The notes: generated by a model not told the origin, from the sequence alone. A DNA stretch of 64,000 bases from CALHVX01 sp051027215 (GCA_051027215.1 JBPCXR010000229.1:45116-109115), one strand, 5' to 3'; numbered from the stretch's first letter, positions 18,105 to 26,601 are shown. Numbers and translations: made by a program.

Positions 18105-18219
18105 TCTCCCATTTCCACGGTTCGACAAAGCGTGCGGATGGACACCTGTGACTGGGGTCCCATAGGGCACTAAAGGCCTCCTCTATTCTCCTGAGTCCGT
18201 CGAATCGCTCAGGTGCAAC

Positions 18220-18558
18220 ATGGAAGCGCAGGCAGGTTCACGACTCGTGCTGACATGGCAGCAGCGTCGATTTTGCGTGAGTCCAGAGGAACGGATTGTC
18301 ATAGGCCGTTCACCGTTAGCAGATATGAATGTGGATCGCGAGCTGGTGTCTCGTGAGCATCTGCATATCTATCTCAAAGACCACTATTTCGTTGTTCTCG
18401 ATACCTCAACGAACGGTACCTATATCCAGTCCGAAGACAACGAAGTGAGCCACTGCAAACGTGGTGAGCAGCGTTTGTGGGGCCAAGGTTGGCTATCGTT
18501 GGGCGAGCCTCCAAGTTCTGAGATTGCGCTGCACTTTCAGCATGTGCGTAATTCATGA
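18220..18558 (+). CDS. FHA domain protein
   Basis: A 112-residue protein that is almost entirely one forkhead-associated domain, with IGRSPLADMNV (Gly29-Arg30), SREHLHI (44-50) and STNGTYI (63-69), the residues that contact phosphothreonine. No other domain or signal peptide is present, so it is a free-standing cytoplasmic phosphothreonine reader. It is the first gene of a block with a PP2C phosphatase (ATGA overlap), a Ser/Thr kinase and a TpsB-like transporter, and most likely binds a protein phosphorylated by that kinase. The 115-base gap upstream shows only a weak TATTCT -10 candidate near 18184. Confidence 0.9.
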   Translation: MEAQAGSRLVLTWQQRRFCVSPEERIVIGRSPLADMNVDRELVSREHLHIYLKDHYFVVLDTSTNGTYIQSEDNEVSHCKRGEQRLWGQGWLSLGEPPSSEIALHFQHVRNS

Positions 18559-19274
18559 ATAGCCATTGGGAAAGCCGAGCGATTACCCATGCCGGCAACC
18601 GCCGAGCGCACAACGAAGATGCGGTGATGTCACGACCTCACGATGGCTTGTGGGTTGTGGCTGATGGGATGGGCGGTCATAGCGCAGGTGATGTTGCTAG
18701 CGCGGCAATCTGCGAAGCATTGTCGACAGTTTCTCTGACAGGTTCACTGGCCAGTCGTGTTGACAGTGTTGAAGACGCCTTGCTTGAAGTAAATGACGCA
18801 CTCAGAATTCACGGCCAAAAGAACTGTGGTGGCGCAACCGTCGGTAGTACAGTGGTTGCAATGCTCATTGATGCAGGCGTTGGCGTCGTATTGTGGGCAG
18901 GCGATAGTCGGCTTTATCGCCGTCGGGACGGCTGCCTGGAACAGATCACTCGAGATCATAATCCGGTGTGTGACCTACTGGATGTTGGTGCTGTTTCAGA
19001 GTCTCAGGCGCTGGCTGCAGAAACCAACGTCATCACCAGAGCAGTGGGAGGGCAAACCGGGTTGACGCTAGATGTAGCACTGTTTGATGTGTGCCCGGGG
19101 GATACGTTCATGCTCTGCACTGATGGGTTATATCGCGAGCTATCGCATGCCGAGCTGGGTCGCGTGCTCAAAGCCCAAGCGCTAAAAACCGCTTCGCAAA
19201 AATTGCTGCGTCGTACTCTGTCCGGCGAAGCGCGAGACAACGTGTCGTTCGTATTAGTTCGCGCATGCGAGTGA
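18555..19274 (+). CDS. PP2C-family Ser/Thr protein phosphatase
   Basis: A 239-residue PP2C (PPM) phosphatase with its metal-binding signatures: RRAHNEDAV (Glu21-Asp22), VVADGMGGHSAGDVAS (Asp37-Gly38), WAGDSRLY and the final ARDNVSFVLV. These proteins remove phosphate from Ser/Thr using two Mn/Mg ions. It is complete and cytoplasmic. Its ATG overlaps the FHA stop (ATGA), and the kinase gene follows after 67 bases, which hold a short stem (CGCCGC 19300-19305, GCGGCG 19312-19317). It is the natural antagonist of the downstream kinase. Confidence 0.93.
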   Translation: MNSHWESRAITHAGNRRAHNEDAVMSRPHDGLWVVADGMGGHSAGDVASAAICEALSTVSLTGSLASRVDSVEDALLEVNDALRIHGQKNCGGATVGSTVVAMLIDAGVGVVLWAGDSRLYRRRDGCLEQITRDHNPVCDLLDVGAVSESQALAAETNVITRAVGGQTGLTLDVALFDVCPGDTFMLCTDGLYRELSHAELGRVLKAQALKTASQKLLRRTLSGEARDNVSFVLVRACE

Positions 19275-19341
19275 GACAACAACAAAGAAGTGGATCGAAC
19301 GCCGCAGGATGGCGGCGAACTGGAATGAGTAAAGTCCCTAG

Positions 19342-21954
19342 ATGAGCAAGGATAAGGACATCACGATTCTGCGCCTTCCGGCGGAGAGTGCACCGGCAAA
19401 CGATGGCTCAGACTCTGCCGATGACGCCGCTGTAGGTCACGCTCGACCGCGCACCATCACTGGGTTCGGCAGAGATCTACGACCCGGAGAATTGCCGGCC
19501 ATAGGACCGGCGGATCCGCGCACTCCACGGGTGCTAAAACAGCGCTTCGTTCTCGACAAAAAGCTCGGTAGTGGCGGCATGGGTACGGTGTTTCGAGCGC
19601 GGGATCTGCGCAAGGTCGAGGCCCAGGACCGGCAACCCTACGTTGCGGTCAAAGTGCTGAACGCGGATTTCCGTAGACATCCGGAAGCCTTCATTGCGCT
19701 TGAGCGGGAAGCCTCCAAATCACAAAGCCTGTCGCATCCGAACATCGTCTCGATCTTCGATTTTGACAAGGATGGCGATACGCCGTTTCTAACCATGGAG
19801 TTGCTGCAAGGGCAGGAACTCACTGAACTGATTCGTCAATTCCCCGATGGGCTGCCGGATGAAATTGCTTGGCCGGTGGTCCGAGGTCTGCTCTCAGGCC
19901 TGCGCCATGCGCATGAAGCCGGGGTCGTACACGCAGATTTCAAACCAGGTAACGTATTCGTTGCGCCTTCTCATCAACCGAAAATTCTGGATTTTGGTAT
20001 TGCCCGCGCGGTTCAGGTTAATCACAGCGTGACCAAAGATGACAACACGTTGTTTGATCCCAAGCGCTTGGCGGCGCTAACTCCAGCTTATGCAAGTCGG
20101 GAAATGCTCAACGGCGACAATGCCGAAATCCGAGATGACATCTACTCTCTGGGCGTGGTGCTGTACCTTATTTTTACCGGGCATCACCCGTTCGGGCGAT
20201 TGTCTGCGAAAGACGCAGCGGCAGAGGATCTAAAGCCCGATCGGCCCAGACGCTTGAGCCGACGGCAGTGGCGGGAGTTGTCCCGCTGCTTACGCTTCAA
20301 CCGTGTAGATCGTCCGGCAGGACTGGAGCAGTTGCAACAAGCGCTGTTTGAACCGCCACCCTGGCGTTCGCGAACTGCTGGAGTCGCACTGGTCGCCTTC
20401 TGCGTTGCCCTGGGTGTGAGCTACTTTCGGGAAGATCAGGCCCTAGACACCGTTAAGGAAGAAGTTCGCGCTTCTACGCTGCTGGGCGCGCAGACCGAGC
20501 GGCTCGATGCGCTGCTCGCAGAGTCAAGCATCGATGCCAGCTGGCATCAACGCGCCGCAGCGGAGTTGAATACGCTTGCAACTTTAGACGGTGGCCCGCT
20601 GCAGGTGTCCGAATATCGACAGTTGTTGGCGGAGCAGTTGACCGCAGCGATCATTGCTGCCCCGGACTTGGAATCGGGGCTTGCGCAATATGAGGCGGGA
20701 AAGGTGTACCTGACCCTGCCCCAGGTCGAGGCACATCTGCGCACTCGCCTGGAAGAAAATATTCTTTCCCATCTCAGCGCGCCACAGCCCTCCCAGACGT
20801 GGCTCGATGAACTGAATCTGACTTTCGCACTGGCCCAAGCTCAGTTTCCCGAGCATTCACGATGGGCGGAGCTGAATCTTGAAGCCGCCGAAGCACTGGC
20901 TGCACAAATCAGTCGCAGCGTAGCAGAGGAGCAGTTTACGTTTGCCGATCGAGCGCTGACGGAGCTTGAGCCGCGCTTGTTCTTGCAGCCGCCACTGTTG
21001 TCCCTACGCAACAACTTGCTGCAAGGTCGCCAGCGGCAGGCAGCGTTGGAGTCAGAGCGTATTACTCGGTCTCTACAGGACGACTACGACACGGCAGTAA
21101 ATACCATAGTCAGCGACGCCTGCCTGAGCTTGGAACCGGCAGTGGTTCAGCGCCATCTCAATGAGTTGAACCAGGAGTACCCTGGCTTTGTCGATCGTGG
21201 CCGTGCGCGCCTGGATACGGTGTTTGCTGGTTGCGTTCAGGAACTCTCGATTGTCAATCCAGATCGAGCCGCAGATTTTCAAGCGCTTGCCGTGCAGACA
21301 TTTGGCGTATTGCCGCAGACTCAAGCAGTGCGGCTCGATCCCTGTGTGCCAAGTTATCTGGTGGGTAACGGCGCTCAGGCAGGCCGTAGTGGCTACTGTA
21401 CGGATCGACTGGCCGACGGTGAGCTAGGTGCGAAATTGGTGGTGATTCCTGGAATCCCCGGCGGCATAGCCTTCGCACTACAAAAGCAGGAAGTTAGTGC
21501 CGAAGAAATCAATCGCTATTGCATCGCCACCGGCCGCTGCAATGGCAACGGTGACCAAACCCTGCCTGTCGTCAATGTCTCGTTCGAGCAGGCCCAGGAC
21601 TACGCGCGCTGGCTCAGTGCGCAGAGCGGTCGGGTGTACAGACTTCCGACGCTGTCTGAATGGCAACACGCAGCGGGCACGAAGCTCGATGCGAATCGCA
21701 ATTGCGTTGTGCAGACGGGTGCCATCGCCCGAGGTGGCTCGCCGGTTGCAACAGGCGCTGGTGCGGCAAACGAGTTTGGTCTATTGAATATGGCGGGCAA
21801 TGTTCGCGAATGGGTGATTGCCTCAGGTGATAACGTCAAAGTTGCTGGCGGCGCCTTTGATGATCCCATAGCAAGCTGTACCCAGGCGAGTGTTGCAGAC
21901 ATTGGCCGAGGGGCCGATAAGCTCACTGGCTTCCGCTTGGTTCGGCAGCTGTAG
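19342..21954 (+). CDS. Membrane Ser/Thr kinase with C-terminal FGE-like domain
   Basis: An 870-residue protein. Residues 1-67 are low complexity; 68-335 form a Hanks-type kinase with glycine loop LGSGGMGTVF (75-84), Lys104 (VAVKVL), catalytic Asp199 in HADFKPGN and DFG at 217-219. The usual HRD Arg is Ala (non-RD kinase), implying no classical activation-loop control. A membrane helix (TAGVALVAFCVALGVSYF) lies at about 345-362, then about 330 helical residues. Roughly 695-870 is a formylglycine-generating-enzyme/SUMF1-like domain (VNVSFEQAQDYARWLS, RLPTLSEW, NMAGNVREWV, GFRLVRQL), predicted periplasmic. It may sense an envelope ligand and phosphorylate the neighbouring transporter or FHA partner. 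FGE activity itself is doubtful. Confidence 0.9.
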   Translation: MSKDKDITILRLPAESAPANDGSDSADDAAVGHARPRTITGFGRDLRPGELPAIGPADPRTPRVLKQRFVLDKKLGSGGMGTVFRARDLRKVEAQDRQPYVAVKVLNADFRRHPEAFIALEREASKSQSLSHPNIVSIFDFDKDGDTPFLTMELLQGQELTELIRQFPDGLPDEIAWPVVRGLLSGLRHAHEAGVVHADFKPGNVFVAPSHQPKILDFGIARAVQVNHSVTKDDNTLFDPKRLAALTPAYASREMLNGDNAEIRDDIYSLGVVLYLIFTGHHPFGRLSAKDAAAEDLKPDRPRRLSRRQWRELSRCLRFNRVDRPAGLEQLQQALFEPPPWRSRTAGVALVAFCVALGVSYFREDQALDTVKEEVRASTLLGAQTERLDALLAESSIDASWHQRAAAELNTLATLDGGPLQVSEYRQLLAEQLTAAIIAAPDLESGLAQYEAGKVYLTLPQVEAHLRTRLEENILSHLSAPQPSQTWLDELNLTFALAQAQFPEHSRWAELNLEAAEALAAQISRSVAEEQFTFADRALTELEPRLFLQPPLLSLRNNLLQGRQRQAALESERITRSLQDDYDTAVNTIVSDACLSLEPAVVQRHLNELNQEYPGFVDRGRARLDTVFAGCVQELSIVNPDRAADFQALAVQTFGVLPQTQAVRLDPCVPSYLVGNGAQAGRSGYCTDRLADGELGAKLVVIPGIPGGIAFALQKQEVSAEEINRYCIATGRCNGNGDQTLPVVNVSFEQAQDYARWLSAQSGRVYRLPTLSEWQHAAGTKLDANRNCVVQTGAIARGGSPVATGAGAANEFGLLNMAGNVREWVIASGDNVKVAGGAFDDPIASCTQASVADIGRGADKLTGFRLVRQL

Positions 21955-21966
21955 GGTTGACATAGC

Positions 21967-24009
21967 ATGTCACTCTTAAAACTCTGTCCCGACAGTGTGC
22001 ACCTGCGACGCATCGCCAAGGCCTATGGAGCCGGGGAGTGTTCGCATGCAGAGTATCGGCGTGCCCGACGAGTCATCATTGAAGGTTTCCAGCGGCAACC
22101 GCGTGTAGAAGACACCCATCGACGGCGCGAAGATAGTGACAGAACCTTGCGTAACGAGGATCGCACCGAACGATTCGATCCTCCATCGCTGGAGCCAAGC
22201 TTAAATATCGTTGCGGAACCTGCGCAGACAAGTCGTCGGTGGCCGTCGGAGCGTTGGGTTTTTGCGCTGTTGCTGGTGATCTTGGGATTGTTGCTGCTGC
22301 GTGCAGCCCCGGTATTCGCGCAAGAAACAGCGCAACCGAAGGCGCAGCGAATTCCTGCGGTGCGCGATCGCGATCCTAACCCAGCTACCAGTCAACGACT
22401 GAGCGTGCAAAAGGTGCAGCTGCAAGGTCTAAGCAGCGGCGAAGGTGGCTTGCGCTACATCGGCTTGGATCAGGCTGGGGTGGACGCTGCTATAGAGTCG
22501 AGCCTGACAGAAATTCGAGCAAGGCACGCAGTTGGGCAAAATGGTTTTAGCTTGCCCGAGCTGCAGGAAGTAGGCCGGCTGCTCAGCGCCTTCGGTGTGC
22601 ACGGTGAGGCTGCGAATCTCAGCCCATCGGAAGCCCAGGCATTGCTGGACTTAATTGCCACGCAAAAACAACGGCGTGGGCTTTCAGTGCAAGAGCTGGA
22701 AGAAGTTGCCGCGAGTGTGCAGAGCCATGTGCGCGAACAGGGCTTTATGCTGGCAGTGGTTTACGTGCCAGAGCAAGAGGTTGGCGATGGTGTGGTTGAT
22801 CTCGCTATGCTGCCCGGGACCTTGGGCGAGGTAAACGTCAACGGCGCCGGTTCTGAACTGGCGGCCGCCGAGCTGGCCGATATCCAGGGCGATGTCTTGA
22901 CCCGGAGCCTGTTGGAGACCCGGCTGTTCCGCATCAATCAGCTGCCCGGTATTCGTATACAAGCCTCGCTGCAGCCGGGATCGCAAGTGGGCGCAGCGGA
23001 TCTAAACATTGAGGTGTTGGAAGAGCGTGCATTCGCTGGAATCGTTCAGCTGGATAACCATGGTTTAGACGACACCGGCGAAGAGCGGCTGGGTACGCGG
23101 CTGCAGTGGCGCAATCCGTTTCAAGGCGGAGACTTGCTTGAGGTTGGTGTTCGCAGCAGCGTCGATCCTGCGGATCAGCACCAACTTTGGGGACGTTACG
23201 AGCTGCCCTTTCGGCAATCGCCCTATCGTTTGGAGATCTTTGCCGGTAACAATCGCTATGACTTCGATGCGATCAATGGTATTGACGCCGATTTAGACGG
23301 TGACAGCCGCCTGTTGGAACTAGGGATCAAGCGCACGTTTTGGCAGACTCGCAACTCCAGCGGTCACGCGCGGTTGAAGCTAGGCTGGCACAATCTCACC
23401 TGGCGGGAATTCGAAAACCAGCGCCTGGTGTTTAGTAACCTTGCGGTCACAGGTCACAAAGTTTGGGATGCGGTGCGACTTTCCCTTAACGGCGGCCTGG
23501 AGCTGGAATACGGCTCGATTCGCGGTGGCGAAGCGCCGGGCCAAGATTCCGGCTTCTATCGAATTGCGGGGCATGGCTTGTTATGGACACCTTTGCAGTT
23601 GCCGATGTTACCGGGCGAGCAAAAGTTCGCGCTGCGCTGGCAGGCCCAGTATGCGGTTTCCGAATTGCCTGCGACTCGGGCTCTAGGCATGGGCGGACCG
23701 CACTTGAACCGCGGATTTGAACGCACTCAGTTTCTGGCTGATCGTGGCTTGAACATCGGTTTGGAGTTGCGCTTTCCGCTACGCTACGGTGAGTTGGTTA
23801 CCTTTCTCGATAGCGCTTACGGAAACGGCGAGAACGACCGCGACGAAACCTGGGCTCAGCTGACCTCGCTCGGGATCGGTTGGGACGCTAACTGGGGGCC
23901 GGGCTGGACCAGTCGTATGAGTCTTGGGCTGCCGGTGAGCGGCGATGGTTCTCCGGATATCGATTCACCGGACACCCAGTTCTATTGGAAGTTGCAGTAT
24001 GCGTATTAG
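21967..24009 (+). CDS. TpsB/ShlB-family outer-membrane transporter with cytoplasmic N-extension
   Basis: A 680-residue protein. From about residue 120 it reads as a two-partner-secretion transporter: a linker, two POTRA-like domains (about 230-360, including YVPEQEVGDGVVDL and LPGTLGEVNVNG), and a 16-strand-type barrel ending in aromatic YWKLQYAY. The TpsB loop-6 RGF motif is seen in GGPHLNRGFERTQ. Unusually, the export signal (FALLLVILGLLLLRAAPVFA) is preceded by about 95 charged residues containing several Thr/Ser in acidic/basic context. No in-frame ATG occurs between the first codon and the barrel, so the extension is probably real. It starts 12 bases after the kinase gene. No TpsA cargo is in the window. 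Confidence 0.85.
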   Translation: MSLLKLCPDSVHLRRIAKAYGAGECSHAEYRRARRVIIEGFQRQPRVEDTHRRREDSDRTLRNEDRTERFDPPSLEPSLNIVAEPAQTSRRWPSERWVFALLLVILGLLLLRAAPVFAQETAQPKAQRIPAVRDRDPNPATSQRLSVQKVQLQGLSSGEGGLRYIGLDQAGVDAAIESSLTEIRARHAVGQNGFSLPELQEVGRLLSAFGVHGEAANLSPSEAQALLDLIATQKQRRGLSVQELEEVAASVQSHVREQGFMLAVVYVPEQEVGDGVVDLAMLPGTLGEVNVNGAGSELAAAELADIQGDVLTRSLLETRLFRINQLPGIRIQASLQPGSQVGAADLNIEVLEERAFAGIVQLDNHGLDDTGEERLGTRLQWRNPFQGGDLLEVGVRSSVDPADQHQLWGRYELPFRQSPYRLEIFAGNNRYDFDAINGIDADLDGDSRLLELGIKRTFWQTRNSSGHARLKLGWHNLTWREFENQRLVFSNLAVTGHKVWDAVRLSLNGGLELEYGSIRGGEAPGQDSGFYRIAGHGLLWTPLQLPMLPGEQKFALRWQAQYAVSELPATRALGMGGPHLNRGFERTQFLADRGLNIGLELRFPLRYGELVTFLDSAYGNGENDRDETWAQLTSLGIGWDANWGPGWTSRMSLGLPVSGDGSPDIDSPDTQFYWKLQYAY

Positions 24010-24241
24010 GTGCCATTTGATTGTACTTGCGGCTATGTTGCTCGGCCCGAGCGCGTGGGCGGCTGAGGCACCACCGCCTGCAGCCGAAGTGGTGCAAGAC
24101 CAGCTCAAGCACGAGAGCGTCGGTGAGACAGTGATGCCCGACGCCCGCGATTGGCAGCTGGATCCGGCAATTTTCACCGAATTAAAACCGTTCAGCGCAC
24201 CCGAAATTGCCATTGAGCTTCCCGCTGATCAACAGGAGTAA
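23999..24241 (+). CDS. Small exported protein, unknown
   Basis: An 80-residue protein whose ATG lies inside the TpsB-like gene, 11 bases before its end, so translation is probably coupled. Residues 1-21 are a signal peptide (LIVLAAMLLGPSAWA) with a good AWA cleavage site. The mature part is about 59 residues, acidic and Pro/Glu/Asp-rich (AEAPPPAAEVV, IFTELKPFSAPEIAIELP), with no cysteine and no known domain. It could be a periplasmic accessory or a minimal substrate of the transporter. It is the last gene of the 18.2-24.2 kb block. Confidence 0.65.
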   Translation: MRIRCHLIVLAAMLLGPSAWAAEAPPPAAEVVQDQLKHESVGETVMPDARDWQLDPAIFTELKPFSAPEIAIELPADQQE

Positions 24242-24471
24242 GTCGTTCAGCTAGGAGTTGTGCACAAAACGGGAAAAATGCGCAATTCTCGACGCTGTGC
24301 AGGTCGATGCTTTTCTACGCACATCTGAATTCGCCTAGCCTTTTGATAAATATGTAGTTATGGATTGTGCAAGGCGCTTTCAAGAGCGCTGGTCCAAGCC
24401 TTCTCAGGGACTTACCCAGCAGTTATCCTCAGAGTTATCCACAACCCGACGCCTTTGGATAGCTGAGCACA
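24242..24471. other. 230-bp intergenic region with a DnaA-box match
   Basis: The gap between the secretion block and the glutamine-synthetase-like gene is more AT-rich than its surroundings. It holds TTGTGCACAA (24257-24266, a 10-bp palindrome), a TTGATA at 24343-24348 that could be a -35 hexamer, and TTATCCACA at 24435-24443, an exact match to the DnaA-box consensus with a near repeat (TTATCCTCA) about 13 bases upstream. There is no other origin-like structure. It must contain the promoter for the downstream ligase operon. Confidence 0.4.
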
Positions 24472-25872
24472 ATGACCGCCAATGCGCCCCCAGACTCTTC
24501 CCCATCCAAGGCGCATGCGCCGACCTTGGCTGAGAAACTCGCAAGCTATGCCGAACGCGGCGTAAACCGAGCAAAAATCGCTTTTACCGATGTCGATGGC
24601 GTGCTGCGCGGCAAATATATTTCCGTGGACAAACTGGCGGCTCTATTACGAGAGGGCGGAGGTTGGTGCGACTGCGTCTTCGGCTGGGATCTTGACGATG
24701 TGCTGTACGATCAAGGGACCTTTACCGGATGGCATAGCGGCTTTCCTGACGCCCGCTACCAGTTGCATGTGGATACCGAGCGTTGGCTCGCCGATGAGCA
24801 TTGTCCGTTGTTTCTGGCGAGCTTCAGCCTAGCCGCGAATCCACCACCGCCATGCCCGCGGACCTTGTTGGCGCACAGCCTTGAGCGCTTGAAGGATGCT
24901 GGACTCATTCTAAAGGCCGGGTTTGAGTACGAGTTCTTCGTGTTTGCCGAAACCCCAGAAAGCGTGCGCGAAAAAGGCTATCGCGACCTGCGTCCGTTGA
25001 CCCCTGGCAATTTTGGCTACTCGGTTTTGCGCACCGGAACTCACGCTGAATTGTTTACGGGGCTGATGGATGAGTGCGAGCAACTCGCGGTGCCGCTCGA
25101 AGGTTTACACACAGAAACGGGCCCCGGTGTCTGGGAAGCTGCTTTGGCCCCAGCACAAGGATTAGACGCTGCAGATCGTGCTGCGCTCTTCAAAACCTTC
25201 GCCAAGACCTACTTCGCTAGACAAGGATTGTTGGCCACCTTCATGGCCAAGTGGTCGATGTCGGTGCCAGGCCAGAGTGGCCACTTTCATTTCAGCTTGC
25301 TGGATGCAACGGGTAACAACCAGTTCCGTGATGATCAGGACGCCCTGGGCATGTCCAAGCTGCAGCGCTCGGCGCTGGCAGGTGTGCTGAAGTTGTTGCC
25401 AGAATGGCTACCCATGGTGGCGCCGACCATCAACAGCTACAGTCGTTTGGTAAAAGGTGCCTGGGCACCCACAGCGGCAACCTGGGGCATGGAAAATCGC
25501 ACCACTGCGGTGAGGGTGATTGAGGGATCGGGGCAGCGGCTAGAGTGCCGAGTCCCGGGTGCGGACTCCAACCCCTATCTGGTGGCCAGTGCGATGACGG
25601 CCGCGGCGCTGACGGGCATAGAACAGCAGCTCGAGCTAACTGCGGCGACGACCGGCAACGCCTATGAAGTTGAAACCGAGTTGCCCGAAGCCCTGCAATT
25701 CGCTGGCACTCTACGTCAGGCGACGCAGCGTTTTGCACGCAGCAGCGCCGCCCGCGAGGCTTTTGGCGCGGATTGGGTCGAGCACTTTGTGATGACCCGA
25801 GATTGGGAGTGCCGAGAATACGAACGCAACGTTAACAGTTGGCAGTTGGAACGCTATTTTGAGCTCATCTGA
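24472..25872 (+). CDS. Glutamine synthetase-family ligase (PuuA-like)
   Basis: A 466-residue type I-like glutamine synthetase fold. N-terminal beta-grasp: AFTDVDGVLRGKYISVDKL. Catalytic domain: GFEYEFF metal Glu, TETGPGVWEAAL, SGHFHFSLLD with the N-loop His, the ATP/ammonia region INSYSRLVKGAWAP, and the Arg-rich ENRTTAVRVI plus LECRVPGADSNPY. The lack of the adenylylation motif and the DVDGVLRGK start point to gamma-glutamylpolyamine or related gamma-glutamyl ligases rather than GlnA. A class I amidotransferase gene follows 10 bases later, recalling PuuA-PuuD. The substrate is not determined. Confidence 0.85.
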   Translation: MTANAPPDSSPSKAHAPTLAEKLASYAERGVNRAKIAFTDVDGVLRGKYISVDKLAALLREGGGWCDCVFGWDLDDVLYDQGTFTGWHSGFPDARYQLHVDTERWLADEHCPLFLASFSLAANPPPPCPRTLLAHSLERLKDAGLILKAGFEYEFFVFAETPESVREKGYRDLRPLTPGNFGYSVLRTGTHAELFTGLMDECEQLAVPLEGLHTETGPGVWEAALAPAQGLDAADRAALFKTFAKTYFARQGLLATFMAKWSMSVPGQSGHFHFSLLDATGNNQFRDDQDALGMSKLQRSALAGVLKLLPEWLPMVAPTINSYSRLVKGAWAPTAATWGMENRTTAVRVIEGSGQRLECRVPGADSNPYLVASAMTAAALTGIEQQLELTAATTGNAYEVETELPEALQFAGTLRQATQRFARSSAAREAFGADWVEHFVMTRDWECREYERNVNSWQLERYFELI

Positions 25873-25882
25873 ATTTCGACAA

Positions 25883-26596
25883 ATGCGTATAGGGATTCTC
25901 AAGGCCGATACCGTGCTCGACGAATTTCAGGCCGAGCATGGCGATTACCCGCAAATGTTCCTGGGCTTGTTGGCACAGGCTCAGCTCGACCCCGAGCAGT
26001 TCGTGATAATCGATGCCCAGGCGGCAACACTGCCACCGATCACGGTCGCCGACCATTATCTGATTACCGGATCAAAGCATAGTGTTTACGATGACCTGCC
26101 ATGGATTCCTAGGCTTGCCGAATTCGTCAGTGAGGCCCTTGCGGATGCTCGTAAAGTAGTGGGTATCTGTTTTGGGCACCAATTGCTCGCGCACTTCTTC
26201 GGTGGGCTGGTGGAACCTGCGGAACAAGGTTGGCGGGTAGGGGTCAACGTCAATACAGTGCTGGCGAACGAGTATTGGATGAGACCGCAGTTGCGTCAAT
26301 ACGCAACGTTGTCGAGCCACCAAGATCAGGTACAAAAAATGCCTCCCGGTGCCAAACTCTTGGCATCGCATCCAGCCTGTCCGATTGCTGCTTTCGAGAT
26401 GCCACAGGGCGCGCTTGCCATTCAAGGTCACCCTGAGTTCCAGAAACCTTACGCCCGTGCGCTGCTCGCCACCCGTGAATCGCGCGTCGGCGCTGAAACG
26501 TTTCAAGAGGGCATGGCGTCTTTCGCTGAACCCACCACCAGTGCAGCCGTTGCCCATTGGCTATGCAACTTCCTCGGCAGCTCGACGTCAGAGTAA
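25883..26596 (+). CDS. Class I glutamine amidotransferase-like protein
   Basis: A 237-residue class I GATase domain with nucleophile elbow VGICFGHQLL, and His and Glu of the triad in AIQGHPEFQ. The N-terminus MRIGILKADTV and LITGSKHSVYDD match the stand-alone GMP-synthase-like group rather than true GuaA. Many members hydrolyse gamma-glutamyl compounds. Directly behind the PuuA-like ligase, a gamma-glutamyl hydrolase role is plausible. An in-frame TTG at 25859 overlaps the ligase; ATG 25883 fits the domain start. Confidence 0.85.
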   Translation: MRIGILKADTVLDEFQAEHGDYPQMFLGLLAQAQLDPEQFVIIDAQAATLPPITVADHYLITGSKHSVYDDLPWIPRLAEFVSEALADARKVVGICFGHQLLAHFFGGLVEPAEQGWRVGVNVNTVLANEYWMRPQLRQYATLSSHQDQVQKMPPGAKLLASHPACPIAAFEMPQGALAIQGHPEFQKPYARALLATRESRVGAETFQEGMASFAEPTTSAAVAHWLCNFLGSSTSE

Positions 26597-26601
26597 ACAG
26601 C

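Noticed and set aside
18220..24241. Type VI secretion regulatory cluster
   Set aside because: FHA, PP2C and kinase resemble the T6SS threonine phosphorylation genes, but no tss genes are present and the next gene is a TpsB-type transporter.
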